In this document: in pieces, positions 8,209 to 16,932 of the stretch
How the letters are laid out: the number at the start of each line of letters is the position of its first letter
Numbering within the stretch: position 1 is the stretch's first letter
Origin: Campylobacter lari
GTDB taxonomy: Bacteria; Campylobacterota; Campylobacteria; Campylobacterales; Campylobacteraceae
Assembly (NCBI RefSeq): GCF_001017575.1
Contig: NZ_CP011372.1
Location: 868,001 to 932,000 of the forward strand
Direction: 5' to 3'
Length of the DNA stretch: 64,000 bases
The notes under the pieces: model-generated
What the model saw: only the letters and a program-made list of their open reading frames with translations
Told to the model about the DNA's origin: nothing
The model's database searches: none
Made by a program: the position numbers and the translations under genes

Positions 8209-9081
8209 TTAGTCAATAAATCTTTTATTTAATTCATGAAAATACTCTATGCGTCTATCGCGTAAAAATGGCCACCATCTACGCACATTTTCACATCTTT
8301 GCATGTCAATTTCAACGATTTTACAAAGCTCTTGTTTATCATCGGCTCTAAAAAGCTCTTCGCCTTGAGCCCCAAAGACAAAAGAATTCCCCCAAAATCT
8401 TATGCCATCTTCCACACCGCTTTCATCTTTTTCAAAACCCACTCTATTAATAGCTACCACAGGCAAGCCATTAGCTATAGCATGGCCTCTTTGTACACCT
8501 ATCCAAGCTTCAAGTTGTCTTTGTTTTTCTTCTTTTTCATCCTTATCAAACCAACCTATAGCAGTAGGATAAATCAAAATTTGAGCCCCTTTTAATGCCA
8601 TTAACCTAGCAGCTTCAGGATACCATTGATCCCAACATATTAAAACCCCAAGCTTTCCAACGCTTGTTTGTATAGGTTCAAAACCCAAATCACCTGGAGT
8701 AAAATAGAATTTTTCATAAAAACAAGGATCATCAGGAATATGCATTTTGCGGTATTTACCTGCTATGGAACCATCTTTTTCAAATACCACGCTAGTATTA
8801 TGATAAAGCCCTGCACTTCTTTTTTCAAATAAAGAAGTTACCAAAACAACATTATTTTCCCTAGCTACATTAGACCAAAATTTAACATCTTCTTCATAGT
8901 CATTTGCCAAATCAAAAAAGTCTGTATTTTCACTTTGACAAAAATACTGCGTTTGATGAAGCTCTTGCAAGCATACAAGTTCAGCTTTTTCTTTTGCTGC
9001 TTGTTTGATAAGTTCGCATGTTTTTTCTATAGTTTTTTCTTTATTTTGTTTAAATTCTTGCTGTATGAGTGCTAATTTCAT
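8209..9081 (-). CDS. aguB: N-carbamoylputrescine amidase (carbon-nitrogen hydrolase)
   Basis: 290 residues of the nitrilase superfamily with the Glu-Lys-Cys triad in context: ELHQTQYF, YRKMHIPDD and LICWDQWYPEAARL. It hydrolyses N-carbamoylputrescine to putrescine, ammonia and CO2. I chose the ATG at 9081 (MKLALIQQEF) because AAAGGAG lies just before it; a start ten codons upstream at 9111 would add residues derived from that very RBS. It overlaps the CDF gene's end by 32 bases. With aguA two genes upstream, it completes the agmatine-to-putrescine route. Confidence 0.93.
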   Translation of the reverse strand: MKLALIQQEFKQNKEKTIEKTCELIKQAAKEKAELVCLQELHQTQYFCQSENTDFFDLANDYEEDVKFWSNVARENNVVLVTSLFEKRSAGLYHNTSVVFEKDGSIAGKYRKMHIPDDPCFYEKFYFTPGDLGFEPIQTSVGKLGVLICWDQWYPEAARLMALKGAQILIYPTAIGWFDKDEKEEKQRQLEAWIGVQRGHAIANGLPVVAINRVGFEKDESGVEDGIRFWGNSFVFGAQGEELFRADDKQELCKIVEIDMQRCENVRRWWPFLRDRRIEYFHELNKRFID

Positions 9082-9964
9082 TTTTACTCCTTTCTTCTTC
9101 TGAATCATCATAAGGGTCTAAGTGTATATGGATATTCCAAAAATCATCTTTAAAATGCTCCCTTATACTATCTTCAATCTCATCACCGATTTTATGAGCT
9201 TTTAAAAGTGATATTGTAGGTTCAAAAACTAAATGCACACTAACATAAAGTATATCAGGGCTTTTTCTGGTTTTTAAATGATGAAAGCTTTTGACCTCTT
9301 TATTTGCACTTATAATTTGCTTAATCACTTCAACTTGCTCTTTATCAATTGCCACATCTAATAAAATTTTAGAACTTTCTTTTATAATTTTAAAAGCTGA
9401 AAAAATCGTATATAAACTTATAGCTATGCCAAATAAACCATCAATAAAATGATAATTTGTAAAAGCTATAATCACAAGTGCTAAAAGCGTTAGGGCATTA
9501 GTTAAAAAGTCTATTTTATAGTGTAAGCTATCAGCTTTTATAATCAAGCTTTTTGTTTTTTTGGCAACATAATTTAAAAAAACTACCAAACACAAAGTCA
9601 CAGCCATAGCAAAAGCCATGACATAAATTCCAAGATCAAGTTTTTCTACACTTTCTTGATTATGAATTTTTAAAACACTCTCATAAAAAATATAAACCCC
9701 AATCCCGCTAATCACAAGACCTTCAAAAAGCCCCATTAAGGCTTCAATTTTACTAAGGCCAAAATTATATTCTTTACTAGAGCCTTGAGAGCTTTTTTTC
9801 AAAGCTAAAAAATTTAAACCCGAAATCACACAATCAAGTAAAGAATCAATCGCACTAGAAAGCACCGCAACAGAACCCGAAGCTAAACCTACTATAAATT
9901 TAACAATAGCTAAAAAAACAGCACATACACTTGCGATGATGGTTGCGCTTTTTTGCAAATTCAT
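9050..9964 (-). CDS. Cation diffusion facilitator (CDF) metal exporter
   Basis: 304 residues with the CDF pattern: an early membrane segment (TIIASVCAVFLAIVKFIVG), the metal-site aspartates in SSAIDSLLDCVISG and HYKIDFLTNA, further membrane spans, and a C-terminal cytoplasmic ferredoxin-like domain ending near HIHLDPYDD. It likely exports Zn, Fe or Mn by proton antiport; the metal cannot be told from sequence. It starts inside the aguA stop (ATGA overlap) and its 3' end overlaps aguB, an odd but tight position between two putrescine genes. Confidence 0.92.
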   Translation of the reverse strand: MNLQKSATIIASVCAVFLAIVKFIVGLASGSVAVLSSAIDSLLDCVISGLNFLALKKSSQGSSKEYNFGLSKIEALMGLFEGLVISGIGVYIFYESVLKIHNQESVEKLDLGIYVMAFAMAVTLCLVVFLNYVAKKTKSLIIKADSLHYKIDFLTNALTLLALVIIAFTNYHFIDGLFGIAISLYTIFSAFKIIKESSKILLDVAIDKEQVEVIKQIISANKEVKSFHHLKTRKSPDILYVSVHLVFEPTISLLKAHKIGDEIEDSIREHFKDDFWNIHIHLDPYDDSEEERSKNEISTHTARI

Positions 9965-10938
9965 CTTTGACCTTCATAGCGGTTTTGACAAGAACAATGC
10001 AAAGAACCATTTTGTCTTAAAAACACTCTTGCATCAACCCCTACTACTTTTCTATCTTTACATGCTTTTTGTAAATTTTCTAATACCAAAGCATCATTTT
10101 CATCATTATAAGTTGGCACTATCAAGCCACCATTAACAAAAACAAAATTTGCATAAGTAGCACCAAGTCTTTTACCTTCAAAATACAAAGGCTTAGGTAA
10201 AGGAAGCTCTAATAAATCAAATCCTGTTTTTTTAAGCTCCTCTTCCATAGCCTTTAAAGGTGCATAATGCTCATCATTTTCATCTTTACATACACAATAA
10301 GCAATGGTTTTTTCATTGATAAATCTTGCTAGAGTATCTATATGATGATCAGTATCATCACCTTTTATATAACCATGATTTAACCATATAATTTGTTTTA
10401 AGCCAAAAATTTCTTTTAACTTGGTTTCAATTTGCTCTTTATTTAAATGTGAATTTCTATTTTCATTTAATAAACAAGCACTCGTTGTAAGCATTACCCC
10501 TTGCCCATTAAAATCAATACTCCCACCTTCTAAGATAAGATCAATTTTTTCTAATTTTCCAGATAATTTTTGTGCAAAAAGTTTTGAATTTACCGCATTA
10601 TCTAAAGTGCTTTGAAATTTATCACCCCAAGCATTAAAAATAAAATCAAGCCCTATGAGTTTATCATCTTCACACACATCAATTGCACCAAAATCTCTAA
10701 TCCAAGTATCATTAGTATCGCACTTAAAAAAATCAATGTTTTTTATATGCTTAAATCTTTGAAAGTCTTTTTCACTTGGTGCTATAAGTAAAACTTTTTG
10801 AAAATTTGCCACAGCTTTAACAAATTCTTCATAGCTTTGCAAAATCTCTTCTAAATAAGGCTTCCAATCGCTATTTTCATGAGGCAAGGAAAGTAAAAGT
10901 AGCTCTTGTTTTTGCCATTCTGCTATGCTTTTTCTCAT
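9961..10938 (-). CDS. aguA: Agmatine deiminase
   Basis: 325 residues of the peptidyl-arginine deiminase family. Visible motifs are WIRDFGAI, EGGSIDFNGQG and DDTDHHIDTLARF, plus the catalytic cysteine near the C terminus in GSLHCSCQNRY. It converts agmatine to N-carbamoylputrescine, the substrate of the downstream amidase. AAAAGGG precedes the ATG. It is first of a leftward unit with the CDF gene, aguB and the DJ-1 gene. Confidence 0.93.
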   Translation of the reverse strand: MRKSIAEWQKQELLLLSLPHENSDWKPYLEEILQSYEEFVKAVANFQKVLLIAPSEKDFQRFKHIKNIDFFKCDTNDTWIRDFGAIDVCEDDKLIGLDFIFNAWGDKFQSTLDNAVNSKLFAQKLSGKLEKIDLILEGGSIDFNGQGVMLTTSACLLNENRNSHLNKEQIETKLKEIFGLKQIIWLNHGYIKGDDTDHHIDTLARFINEKTIAYCVCKDENDEHYAPLKAMEEELKKTGFDLLELPLPKPLYFEGKRLGATYANFVFVNGGLIVPTYNDENDALVLENLQKACKDRKVVGVDARVFLRQNGSLHCSCQNRYEGQR

Positions 10939-10994
10939 TTTGATACCCTTTTTGATAATTAAAAAAGTATTTTAACATTTTTAATGATAGTTTT

Positions 10995-11276
10995 TTACTC
11001 TTTTTTTAAAACCCAAGCAAAATACCATATCGCAAAAGATAAAAGCAAAATCATAAAAAGCTTTTTATCATACACTCCAAATCCTATATAAAGCACAGAA
11101 TACATAAAACCAAAACTTCCTGCATAAATGCAAATTCTACTCATTAAACCATTTTCCACCGCTCTAAAACATGGGCATTTGTGAAAAAATTTCTTTTTTG
11201 CTTCTTTGGGTTTAAAAAAACTCAAAACCGCACTTAAAATCAGCAAAAAACTTAAAAAATATAAAACCTTATCCAT
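10995..11276 (-). CDS. Small hydrophobic membrane protein
   Basis: 93 residues when started at the ATG at 11276, which overlaps the upstream hydrolase stop as TAATG, indicating translational coupling. Three hydrophobic stretches are visible: VLYFLSFLLILSAVLSFF, ICIYAGSFGFMYSVLYIGF and LFMILLLSFAIWYFAWVL. There is a CPC motif between the first two. Function unknown. The pairing with the hydrolase, next to nadE, recalls an arrangement in C. jejuni. Confidence 0.75.
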   Translation of the reverse strand: MDKVLYFLSFLLILSAVLSFFKPKEAKKKFFHKCPCFRAVENGLMSRICIYAGSFGFMYSVLYIGFGVYDKKLFMILLLSFAIWYFAWVLKKE

Positions 11277-11875
11277 TAGTGAAAATACCTTAACCAAGCA
11301 GGAATTGCACTTTGCTCTTCTTTTAAAGTGCTTTCTTCTCCATGCCCTGGAAGCAATCTAAAATCTTTTTCATAAGCTAAAACTTTAAGCAAACTCTCTT
11401 TCATCTTAGTTGCATCTGAGTAAGGAAAGTCCCATCTACCAATACTACGGTAAAATAAAAAATCTCCACTAAAAAGCACATCTTCACCCACAAGTTCTAT
11501 CATACAACACCCTGGAGTATGCCCTGGGAAATGATGAAATTTAAACTTAAACTCATCTATACTAAATTCATTTTCATTTTCTATTAACACATCAGCATTT
11601 GAATACTCAAAACCATAATTAAAAGGATCTTTTAACATAAAAGCATCATCTTTATGGATAAAAAGTGGAATTTCATAAACCTTTTTAACTTTAGCATTAT
11701 CATAAACATGATCATAATGACCATGAGTATTTAAAATAGCTAAAGGTTTGCTTGCGTTTTCTTTGATAAACTCATAAGCATTTTCACCTGGGTCGATGAT
11801 GATTTGCTTGTTATTATGATCTATAATATAACAATTTGTTTCATACATTCCGCATGGTTGTTTTAAAATACGCAT
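11276..11875 (-). CDS. Metallo-beta-lactamase-fold hydrolase (glyoxalase II-like)
   Basis: 199 residues. The MBL metal site is seen in NTHGHYDHVYD (HxHxDH), PGHTPG, SGDFLF and LPGHGEES. The length, without the C-terminal substrate domain of true glyoxalase II, fits the YcbL/GloC-like branch that hydrolyses thioesters such as S-lactoylglutathione. Substrate not provable here. AAAAGGAAG precedes the ATG. It is divergent from nadE and coupled to the small membrane protein behind it. Confidence 0.9.
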   Translation of the reverse strand: MRILKQPCGMYETNCYIIDHNNKQIIIDPGENAYEFIKENASKPLAILNTHGHYDHVYDNAKVKKVYEIPLFIHKDDAFMLKDPFNYGFEYSNADVLIENENEFSIDEFKFKFHHFPGHTPGCCMIELVGEDVLFSGDFLFYRSIGRWDFPYSDATKMKESLLKVLAYEKDFRLLPGHGEESTLKEEQSAIPAWLRYFH

Positions 11876-11936
11876 ATAAACTTCCTTTTAACTAAATCAA
11901 ATATAATTTTAAAAAATTAATATTTAAAGATTTTTT

Positions 11937-12677
11937 ATGAATTATACAAAATTACAAGAATTATTGATCAATTTTATAAAAGAACAAGCAAGAGATAAAA
12001 ATCTCATCTTAGGTTTAAGCGGTGGGATAGATTCAGCTTTAGTAGCTCATCTTTGCAAAAAAGCAGTAGGTGAAAAACTTTTTGTGCTTTTAATGCCTAC
12101 AAAACATTCTAAAAAAGAAAATTTAGATGATGCATTAATGCTTTGTAAAGATTTACAAATTCATCATAAGATTGTTTATATTGATGAAGTACTTTGTGCT
12201 TATGAAAAAATTTGTCAAGACTTAAACCCTTTACGCTTTGGGAATTTAGCTGCAAGAGTGCGTATGAGCTTGCTTTATGATTATTCAGCCTTGCATAATG
12301 CATTGGTAGTAGGTACTTCTAATAAAAGCGAACTTATGCTTGGTTATGGAACTATTTATGGGGATTTAGCTTGTGCTTTTAATCCTTTGGCTACACTTTA
12401 TAAAAGTGAAGTTTTTGAGCTTGCTAATTTTATGGGTGTGCATGAAAATTTCATACAAAAAGCCCCTAGTGCTGATCTTTGGCCAAATCAAAGCGATGAA
12501 AAAGATCTTGGCTATAAATATGAAGTTTTAGATGAAGTTTTAAAAGCTTTAGAAAATAATCAAAGCTTGGAAAAATTTGATGAGAATTTAAAAAATTTAG
12601 TCTTAGAGCGTGTGCAAAATAATGCCTTTAAAAGAAAACTTCCAACAACATTAAAGAATACATATGACTTGGCTTGA
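11937..12677 (+). CDS. nadE: NH3-dependent NAD+ synthetase
   Basis: 246 residues, the length of the single-domain, ammonia-using NadE. The ATP-pyrophosphatase loop LGLSGGIDSALVAHL is near residue 25, with VGTSNKSELMLGYGTIYGD following. It adenylates and amidates deamido-NAD in the final step of NAD synthesis. A TATAAT at 11902-11907 probably drives it; the ribosome-binding site is weak (AAAG). It overlaps lpxK by 14 bases, leading a rightward chain nadE-lpxK-thrC-kdsB. Confidence 0.95.
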   Translation: MNYTKLQELLINFIKEQARDKNLILGLSGGIDSALVAHLCKKAVGEKLFVLLMPTKHSKKENLDDALMLCKDLQIHHKIVYIDEVLCAYEKICQDLNPLRFGNLAARVRMSLLYDYSALHNALVVGTSNKSELMLGYGTIYGDLACAFNPLATLYKSEVFELANFMGVHENFIQKAPSADLWPNQSDEKDLGYKYEVLDEVLKALENNQSLEKFDENLKNLVLERVQNNAFKRKLPTTLKNTYDLA

Positions 12678-13602
12678 TCGCTATTTTTTTAAACCTAATT
12701 TTTTGCAAAAAACTCTAGCCTTTTTGCTTTTGCCTTTTAGCTTTTTATATATGATTATAGCTATTTTAAATACTAAATTTAAAAAAGAACTTGATTTTAA
12801 TTTACCCATTATAAGCATAGGTAATCTAACCCTAGGAGGCAATGGAAAAACTCCCATTTGTAAAGCCATAGCAGCTGAGTTTGAAAATTGTTTTATCATC
12901 TTAAGAGGCTATAAAAGACAAAGTAAAGGCTTAATCATCGTTAAACATAAAGATGAAATTTTATGTAATATTAAAGAAAGTGGCGATGAAGCTATGGAGT
13001 ATGCACTTACAAAACACATTAGTGGAGTGATAGTAAGCGAAGATAGGGTTAAAGGCATACAAAAAGCTATCGAACTTGGAGCAAAAATCATACTTTTAGA
13101 CGATGCTTTTTCTAAATTTCATATTAAAAAACTTAATATTTTATTGCAAAGTAAAGATGAGCCATTTTTTGATTTTACCCTACCTAGCGGGGCTTATCGT
13201 TTGCCAAAATCTTTTGCTAAAAGGGCTGATTTTATAGCTAAAGAAAATGAAGATTTTGTGCGTTATTCTCATGTAAAAGAAAATCAAAAAGCAGTTTTAA
13301 TAAGCTCTATTGCAAAACCTTTTAGGTTATATGAGCATTTTATCAAAGCTAGGGCTTGTTATTTTTTTGCCGATCATTATACTTTCAAAAAAGAAGAATT
13401 AGAAAAACTTTTAAAAAAACACAATTGTGATACCTTGATGCTAACCTTTAAAGACTATGTGAAAGTAAAAGATTTTGGCTTTAAAACTGAACTTATTCAT
13501 CTTGATATTGTTTTAAAAGATAACTTTAAGCAAGTTTTGCAAAATTATATTGATAAATTTAACAAAAAGGAAGAAAATGTTGCTACACTCAACCCAAGAT
13601 AA
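12664..13602 (+). CDS. lpxK: Tetraacyldisaccharide 4'-kinase
   Basis: 312 residues. An N-terminal membrane anchor (FLLLPFSFLYMIIAIL) precedes the unusual P-loop GNLTLGGNGKTPI, then LLDDAFSKFHI. It phosphorylates the lipid A disaccharide 4' position at the inner membrane. It starts inside nadE and runs 26 bases into thrC, so the three are translationally linked. Confidence 0.93.
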   Translation: MTWLDRYFFKPNFLQKTLAFLLLPFSFLYMIIAILNTKFKKELDFNLPIISIGNLTLGGNGKTPICKAIAAEFENCFIILRGYKRQSKGLIIVKHKDEILCNIKESGDEAMEYALTKHISGVIVSEDRVKGIQKAIELGAKIILLDDAFSKFHIKKLNILLQSKDEPFFDFTLPSGAYRLPKSFAKRADFIAKENEDFVRYSHVKENQKAVLISSIAKPFRLYEHFIKARACYFFADHYTFKKEELEKLLKKHNCDTLMLTFKDYVKVKDFGFKTELIHLDIVLKDNFKQVLQNYIDKFNKKEENVATLNPR

Positions 13603-14986
13603 AAACCACCAAATAAGCTTTTCAAAAGCCTTACTTAGCCCTAGTGCACCTAATAATGCTTTATATGCGCCACTTAATCTACCAAAGCTTAATAATGAAG
13701 CTTTAAAAAATTTAAGCTACAAAGAATTAGCTTTAAAAATCATCGCTGCATTTGAATTTGATTTAGAGCTTGAAGTTTTTAAAAAAGCTTTGAAAACTTA
13801 TGAGAGTTTTGATGATAAAACCTGCCCTATTAATTTGAAAAAAATCAATGATAAGCTTTATATTAATGAATTATTCCATGGACCAACAAGAGCTTTTAAA
13901 GATATGGCTTTACAACCTTTTGGCGTGCTTTTAGAACACTTAAAAAAAGATGATGATTTTTTAATCATGTGCGCTACAAGTGGTGATACAGGGCCTGCAA
14001 CATTAAAAAGCTTTGAAAATAAAAAAGGTATAAAAGTAGTTTGTATTTACCCAAATGAAGGCACAAGTAAAACTCAAGCTTTACAAATGACACATTCAAA
14101 TGCAAGCAATTTAAAATCCATAGCCATTGAAGGTAATTTTGATGATGCGCAAAATGCTCTAAAAACACTTTTAAATGATGAGGATTTTAAAAATACTTTA
14201 AAAGAAGAAAAGTTAAATCTAAGTGCCGCAAATTCAGTTAATTTTGGAAGAATACTTTTTCAAATCATCTATCATTACTATGCTAGTTTAAAAATCGATA
14301 AAACAATAGACATTATTGTTCCAAGTGGAAATTTTGGCGATGCTTTGGGAGCTTATTATGCTAAAAAAATGGGAGCAAATATAGGTAAAATTAAAATTGC
14401 TTCCAATTCAAACAATATCTTAAGTGAGTTTTTTAATACAGGCAAATATGATTTAAGAAATAAAAGCTTGCAAAAGACTATTTCTCCTGCTATGGATATA
14501 CTTATATCATCAAATATAGAACGCTTACTTTTTGATAAATTTAAAGATGAACGCACCAAAGAGTTAATGCAAGCTTTAAAGAATGAAAAATATTATGAGC
14601 TTAGCCAAAAAGAACTAGAGCTTTTACAAGAAGACTTTGAAGCTGATTTTTGTAATGATGATGAGTGTATGCAATATATCAAACAATACAGCCACTTAGG
14701 ACTTTTAGATCCTCACACTTGCACTTGCTTTAAAATGCTTGATTCTAACATTACTACGCTTATCACTTCCACAGCACAATGGAGTAAATTTACTCCAAGC
14801 ATGTATCAAGCAATTTATAATAAAGAATGCCAAGATGAACAAGCTTGCATGCAAGAACTTGCAAAAGAATTTAAACAAGAAATTCATCCAAATATTGCAA
14901 GTTTATTTACATGCACACAAAAGCAAAATCAAGTTTGCAAACTCAAAAATCTAAAACAAACTATTATAGAATGGATAAAACAATGA
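13577..14986 (+). CDS. thrC: Threonine synthase
   Basis: 469 residues from the ATG at 13577, chosen because AAAAAGGAAG lies just upstream; an earlier in-frame codon would add nine residues encoded by the RBS region. The PLP lysine is in HGPTRAFKDMALQPFG; CATSGDTGPA and VPSGNFGDALGAYYA follow. It converts O-phosphohomoserine to threonine. The C terminus overlaps kdsB by four bases (ATGA). Confidence 0.95.
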   Translation: MLLHSTQDKNHQISFSKALLSPSAPNNALYAPLNLPKLNNEALKNLSYKELALKIIAAFEFDLELEVFKKALKTYESFDDKTCPINLKKINDKLYINELFHGPTRAFKDMALQPFGVLLEHLKKDDDFLIMCATSGDTGPATLKSFENKKGIKVVCIYPNEGTSKTQALQMTHSNASNLKSIAIEGNFDDAQNALKTLLNDEDFKNTLKEEKLNLSAANSVNFGRILFQIIYHYYASLKIDKTIDIIVPSGNFGDALGAYYAKKMGANIGKIKIASNSNNILSEFFNTGKYDLRNKSLQKTISPAMDILISSNIERLLFDKFKDERTKELMQALKNEKYYELSQKELELLQEDFEADFCNDDECMQYIKQYSHLGLLDPHTCTCFKMLDSNITTLITSTAQWSKFTPSMYQAIYNKECQDEQACMQELAKEFKQEIHPNIASLFTCTQKQNQVCKLKNLKQTIIEWIKQ

Positions 14987-15705
14987 TAATCATACCAGCA
15001 AGATTAAAATCAAGTCGTTTTGAAAATAAAATTTTATGTGAAATTGATAATTTACCTATGTTTATTTATACAGCTAAAAAAATGCAAGAAGTTGATGAAG
15101 TGTGTGTGGCGCTTGATGATGAAGAGGTTTTAAAAATAGCGCAAAAACATAATGTAAAAGCAGTTTTAACAAGTAAAAATCACGAAAGTGGCACTGATAG
15201 GATCAATGAAGCTTGTCAAATTTTAAAACTAAATGAAAATGAGTTAATCATTAATGTCCAAGCTGATGAGCCTTTTATAGAAACACAAAATATTAAAGAT
15301 TTTAAGGAATTTAGCCAAAAAGCTTTTGAAAATGAGCTTTGTTTTATGAGTAGCTGCTACAAAGAAGTAGATGCGAAAGCTTGCGATGATCCTAATTTGG
15401 TTAAAGTAGTTACTGATAGTAATGATTATGCTTTATATTTTTCAAGATCTAAAATTCCTTATGAAAGAGCAAATTATAAACAAAATTTTAAAGCTCATCT
15501 TGGAATTTATGCATATAGGGTTAAAAATTTACAAGAATTTTGCACTTTGAAAAACTCAGCTTTAGAAGAATGCGAAAAATTAGAACAATTAAGAGCCTTA
15601 GAAAATGGCAAAAAAATCAAAATGTTAAAAATACAAAGCCAAAGCATAGGTATAGACACAAAAGAAGATTATGAAAGGGCTTTAGCTAAATTTGGATCAT
15701 TTTAA
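14983..15705 (+). CDS. kdsB: CMP-KDO synthetase (3-deoxy-manno-octulosonate cytidylyltransferase)
   Basis: 240 residues starting at the ATG that overlaps the thrC stop as ATGA. IIPARLKSSRFENK is the nucleotidyltransferase signature, and VQADEPFI holds the metal-binding residues. It activates KDO with CTP for lipooligosaccharide synthesis, matching lpxK two genes upstream. A longer frame starting inside thrC exists but would lack the family N terminus. Its end overlaps the acetyltransferase gene by 14 bases. Confidence 0.95.
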   Translation: MIIIPARLKSSRFENKILCEIDNLPMFIYTAKKMQEVDEVCVALDDEEVLKIAQKHNVKAVLTSKNHESGTDRINEACQILKLNENELIINVQADEPFIETQNIKDFKEFSQKAFENELCFMSSCYKEVDAKACDDPNLVKVVTDSNDYALYFSRSKIPYERANYKQNFKAHLGIYAYRVKNLQEFCTLKNSALEECEKLEQLRALENGKKIKMLKIQSQSIGIDTKEDYERALAKFGSF

Positions 15706-16138
15706 AATTTACCAAGCAAACATTAATGATTTAGAAGATGTATTAATATTAGCAAGTTTATTGTTTAATAAACCCATTGTAAAATTAAAGCATGAATTTG
15801 AAAATATATTAAAAGATCAAAAATATGCTGTATTTTTACTTAAAATACAGCAATTATGCATAGGCTTAGCATATGTTAGTATAAGGTATGATTATGTAGA
15901 AGGTAGCTCTAGCACTCCAGTAGGATATCTAGAAGGAATTTACATTAGAGAAAATTTCAGAAAAAAATATTATGCAAAAAAACTACTAACATATTGCGAA
16001 CAATGGATTTTAAATCAAAAAATTAGTGAATTTGCTAGCGATTGCGAATTACAAAATATTGATAGTTTTAATTTCCATATGCAATGTGGCTTCAAAGAAG
16101 TTAATAAAATTATTTGTTTTATAAAAAAACTAAATTAA
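15692..16138 (+). CDS. GNAT acetyltransferase resembling aminoglycoside 6'-N-acetyltransferase
   Basis: 148 residues, the size of AAC(6')-I enzymes. The central stretch DYVEGSSSTPVGYLEGIYI and the C-terminal EFASDCELQN...FHMQCGFKEV...FIKKL follow the AAC(6') pattern closely (as I recall it, DYVEG..SSPVGYLEG and E.ASD...N..S...H...GF.E). The acetyl-CoA loop is atypical: RENFRKKYYAKKL has no glycine where R-G-x-G-x-A/G is usual, so activity is uncertain. The start is a TTG inside kdsB, with GAAAGGG about a dozen bases upstream. It may be a chromosomal resistance-type enzyme or one with a natural substrate. Co-transcribed with kdsB and followed by an ABC binding protein. Confidence 0.78.
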   Translation: MDHFKIYQANINDLEDVLILASLLFNKPIVKLKHEFENILKDQKYAVFLLKIQQLCIGLAYVSIRYDYVEGSSSTPVGYLEGIYIRENFRKKYYAKKLLTYCEQWILNQKISEFASDCELQNIDSFNFHMQCGFKEVNKIICFIKKLN

Positions 16139-16147
16139 GGAAAAAAC

Positions 16148-16912
16148 ATGAAAAAAATTATTTTACTACTTGCATTGTTTTTTACACTCAATGCAAAAGA
16201 ATTAATTGTAGGTATGGAATTAGCTTATCCTCCTTTTGAAATGAGTGATACTAAAGGTAATCCAAGTGGTATTAGTGTAGAGTTTTTACAAGCCTTTGCC
16301 AAAGAAAAAAACTATGATTTAAAAATCCAAAACATAGCTTGGGATGGACTTATACCTGCTTTAAGAACTCAAAAAATAGATCTCATCATGTCTTCTATGA
16401 GTATAAGTGAACAAAGAAAAAAAGTAATAGATTTTACCTTACCTTATGCTAAGGCAAATTTAGCGATATTAAGCGCTAAAAAATCAAATATTAATTCCAT
16501 AGAAGATTTAAATCAAAAAGGGAAAATACTTGCTTTAAAAAGAGGTTCAAGTGCACATTTATATGCTCAAAAAAAACTTAAAAATGCAAAAATCTTAGTA
16601 TTTGATAAAGAAAATGCGGCTATTTTAGAAGTCATTCAAGCAAAAGCTGATGCTTTTATTTATGATCAAATGAGCATTTATAAAGCATGGAAAAAACATC
16701 CTGAACAAACAAAAGCTATTTTTACTCCTTTTGAAAAAACACCTGAGCAATGGGCCATAGCTTTAAATAAAAACAATACCAAATTAAAAGAAGAACTCAA
16801 TGAGTTTATTTTAAAATCTAAAGAAAATGGTCTTTTTGATAAGCTAAGTCAAAAATACCTCAAAGATATGCAAGAAGTTTTCAAAGAACAAAAGCTTGAG
16901 TTTTTCTTTTAA
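16148..16912 (+). CDS. Amino-acid ABC transporter periplasmic binding protein
   Basis: 254 residues. A short signal peptide (MKKIILLLALFFTLNA) without a lipobox is followed by the family-3 solute-binding fold: VGMELAYPPFEMSD, WDGLIPALRTQKIDLIMSSMS and RKKVIDFTLPY. It captures a polar amino acid (glutamine/histidine/arginine class); ligand not deducible. AAGGAAAA precedes the ATG. The partner permease gene converges on it from the other strand, overlapping by four bases; no ABC ATPase gene lies beside them. Confidence 0.9.
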   Translation: MKKIILLLALFFTLNAKELIVGMELAYPPFEMSDTKGNPSGISVEFLQAFAKEKNYDLKIQNIAWDGLIPALRTQKIDLIMSSMSISEQRKKVIDFTLPYAKANLAILSAKKSNINSIEDLNQKGKILALKRGSSAHLYAQKKLKNAKILVFDKENAAILEVIQAKADAFIYDQMSIYKAWKKHPEQTKAIFTPFEKTPEQWAIALNKNNTKLKEELNEFILKSKENGLFDKLSQKYLKDMQEVFKEQKLEFFF

Positions 16913-16932
16913 GAAAAACTCTTTTCAAGCTT
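16892..16932. terminator. Long bidirectional hairpin over two overlapping stop codons
   Basis: The inner arms GAGTTTTTCTT (16898-16908) and AAGAAAAACTC (16911-16921) are perfect. They extend after a three-base bulge with AAGCTTGA / TCAAGCTT. The hairpin covers the stops of the binding protein (+) and permease (-) and probably terminates both. Confidence 0.65.
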
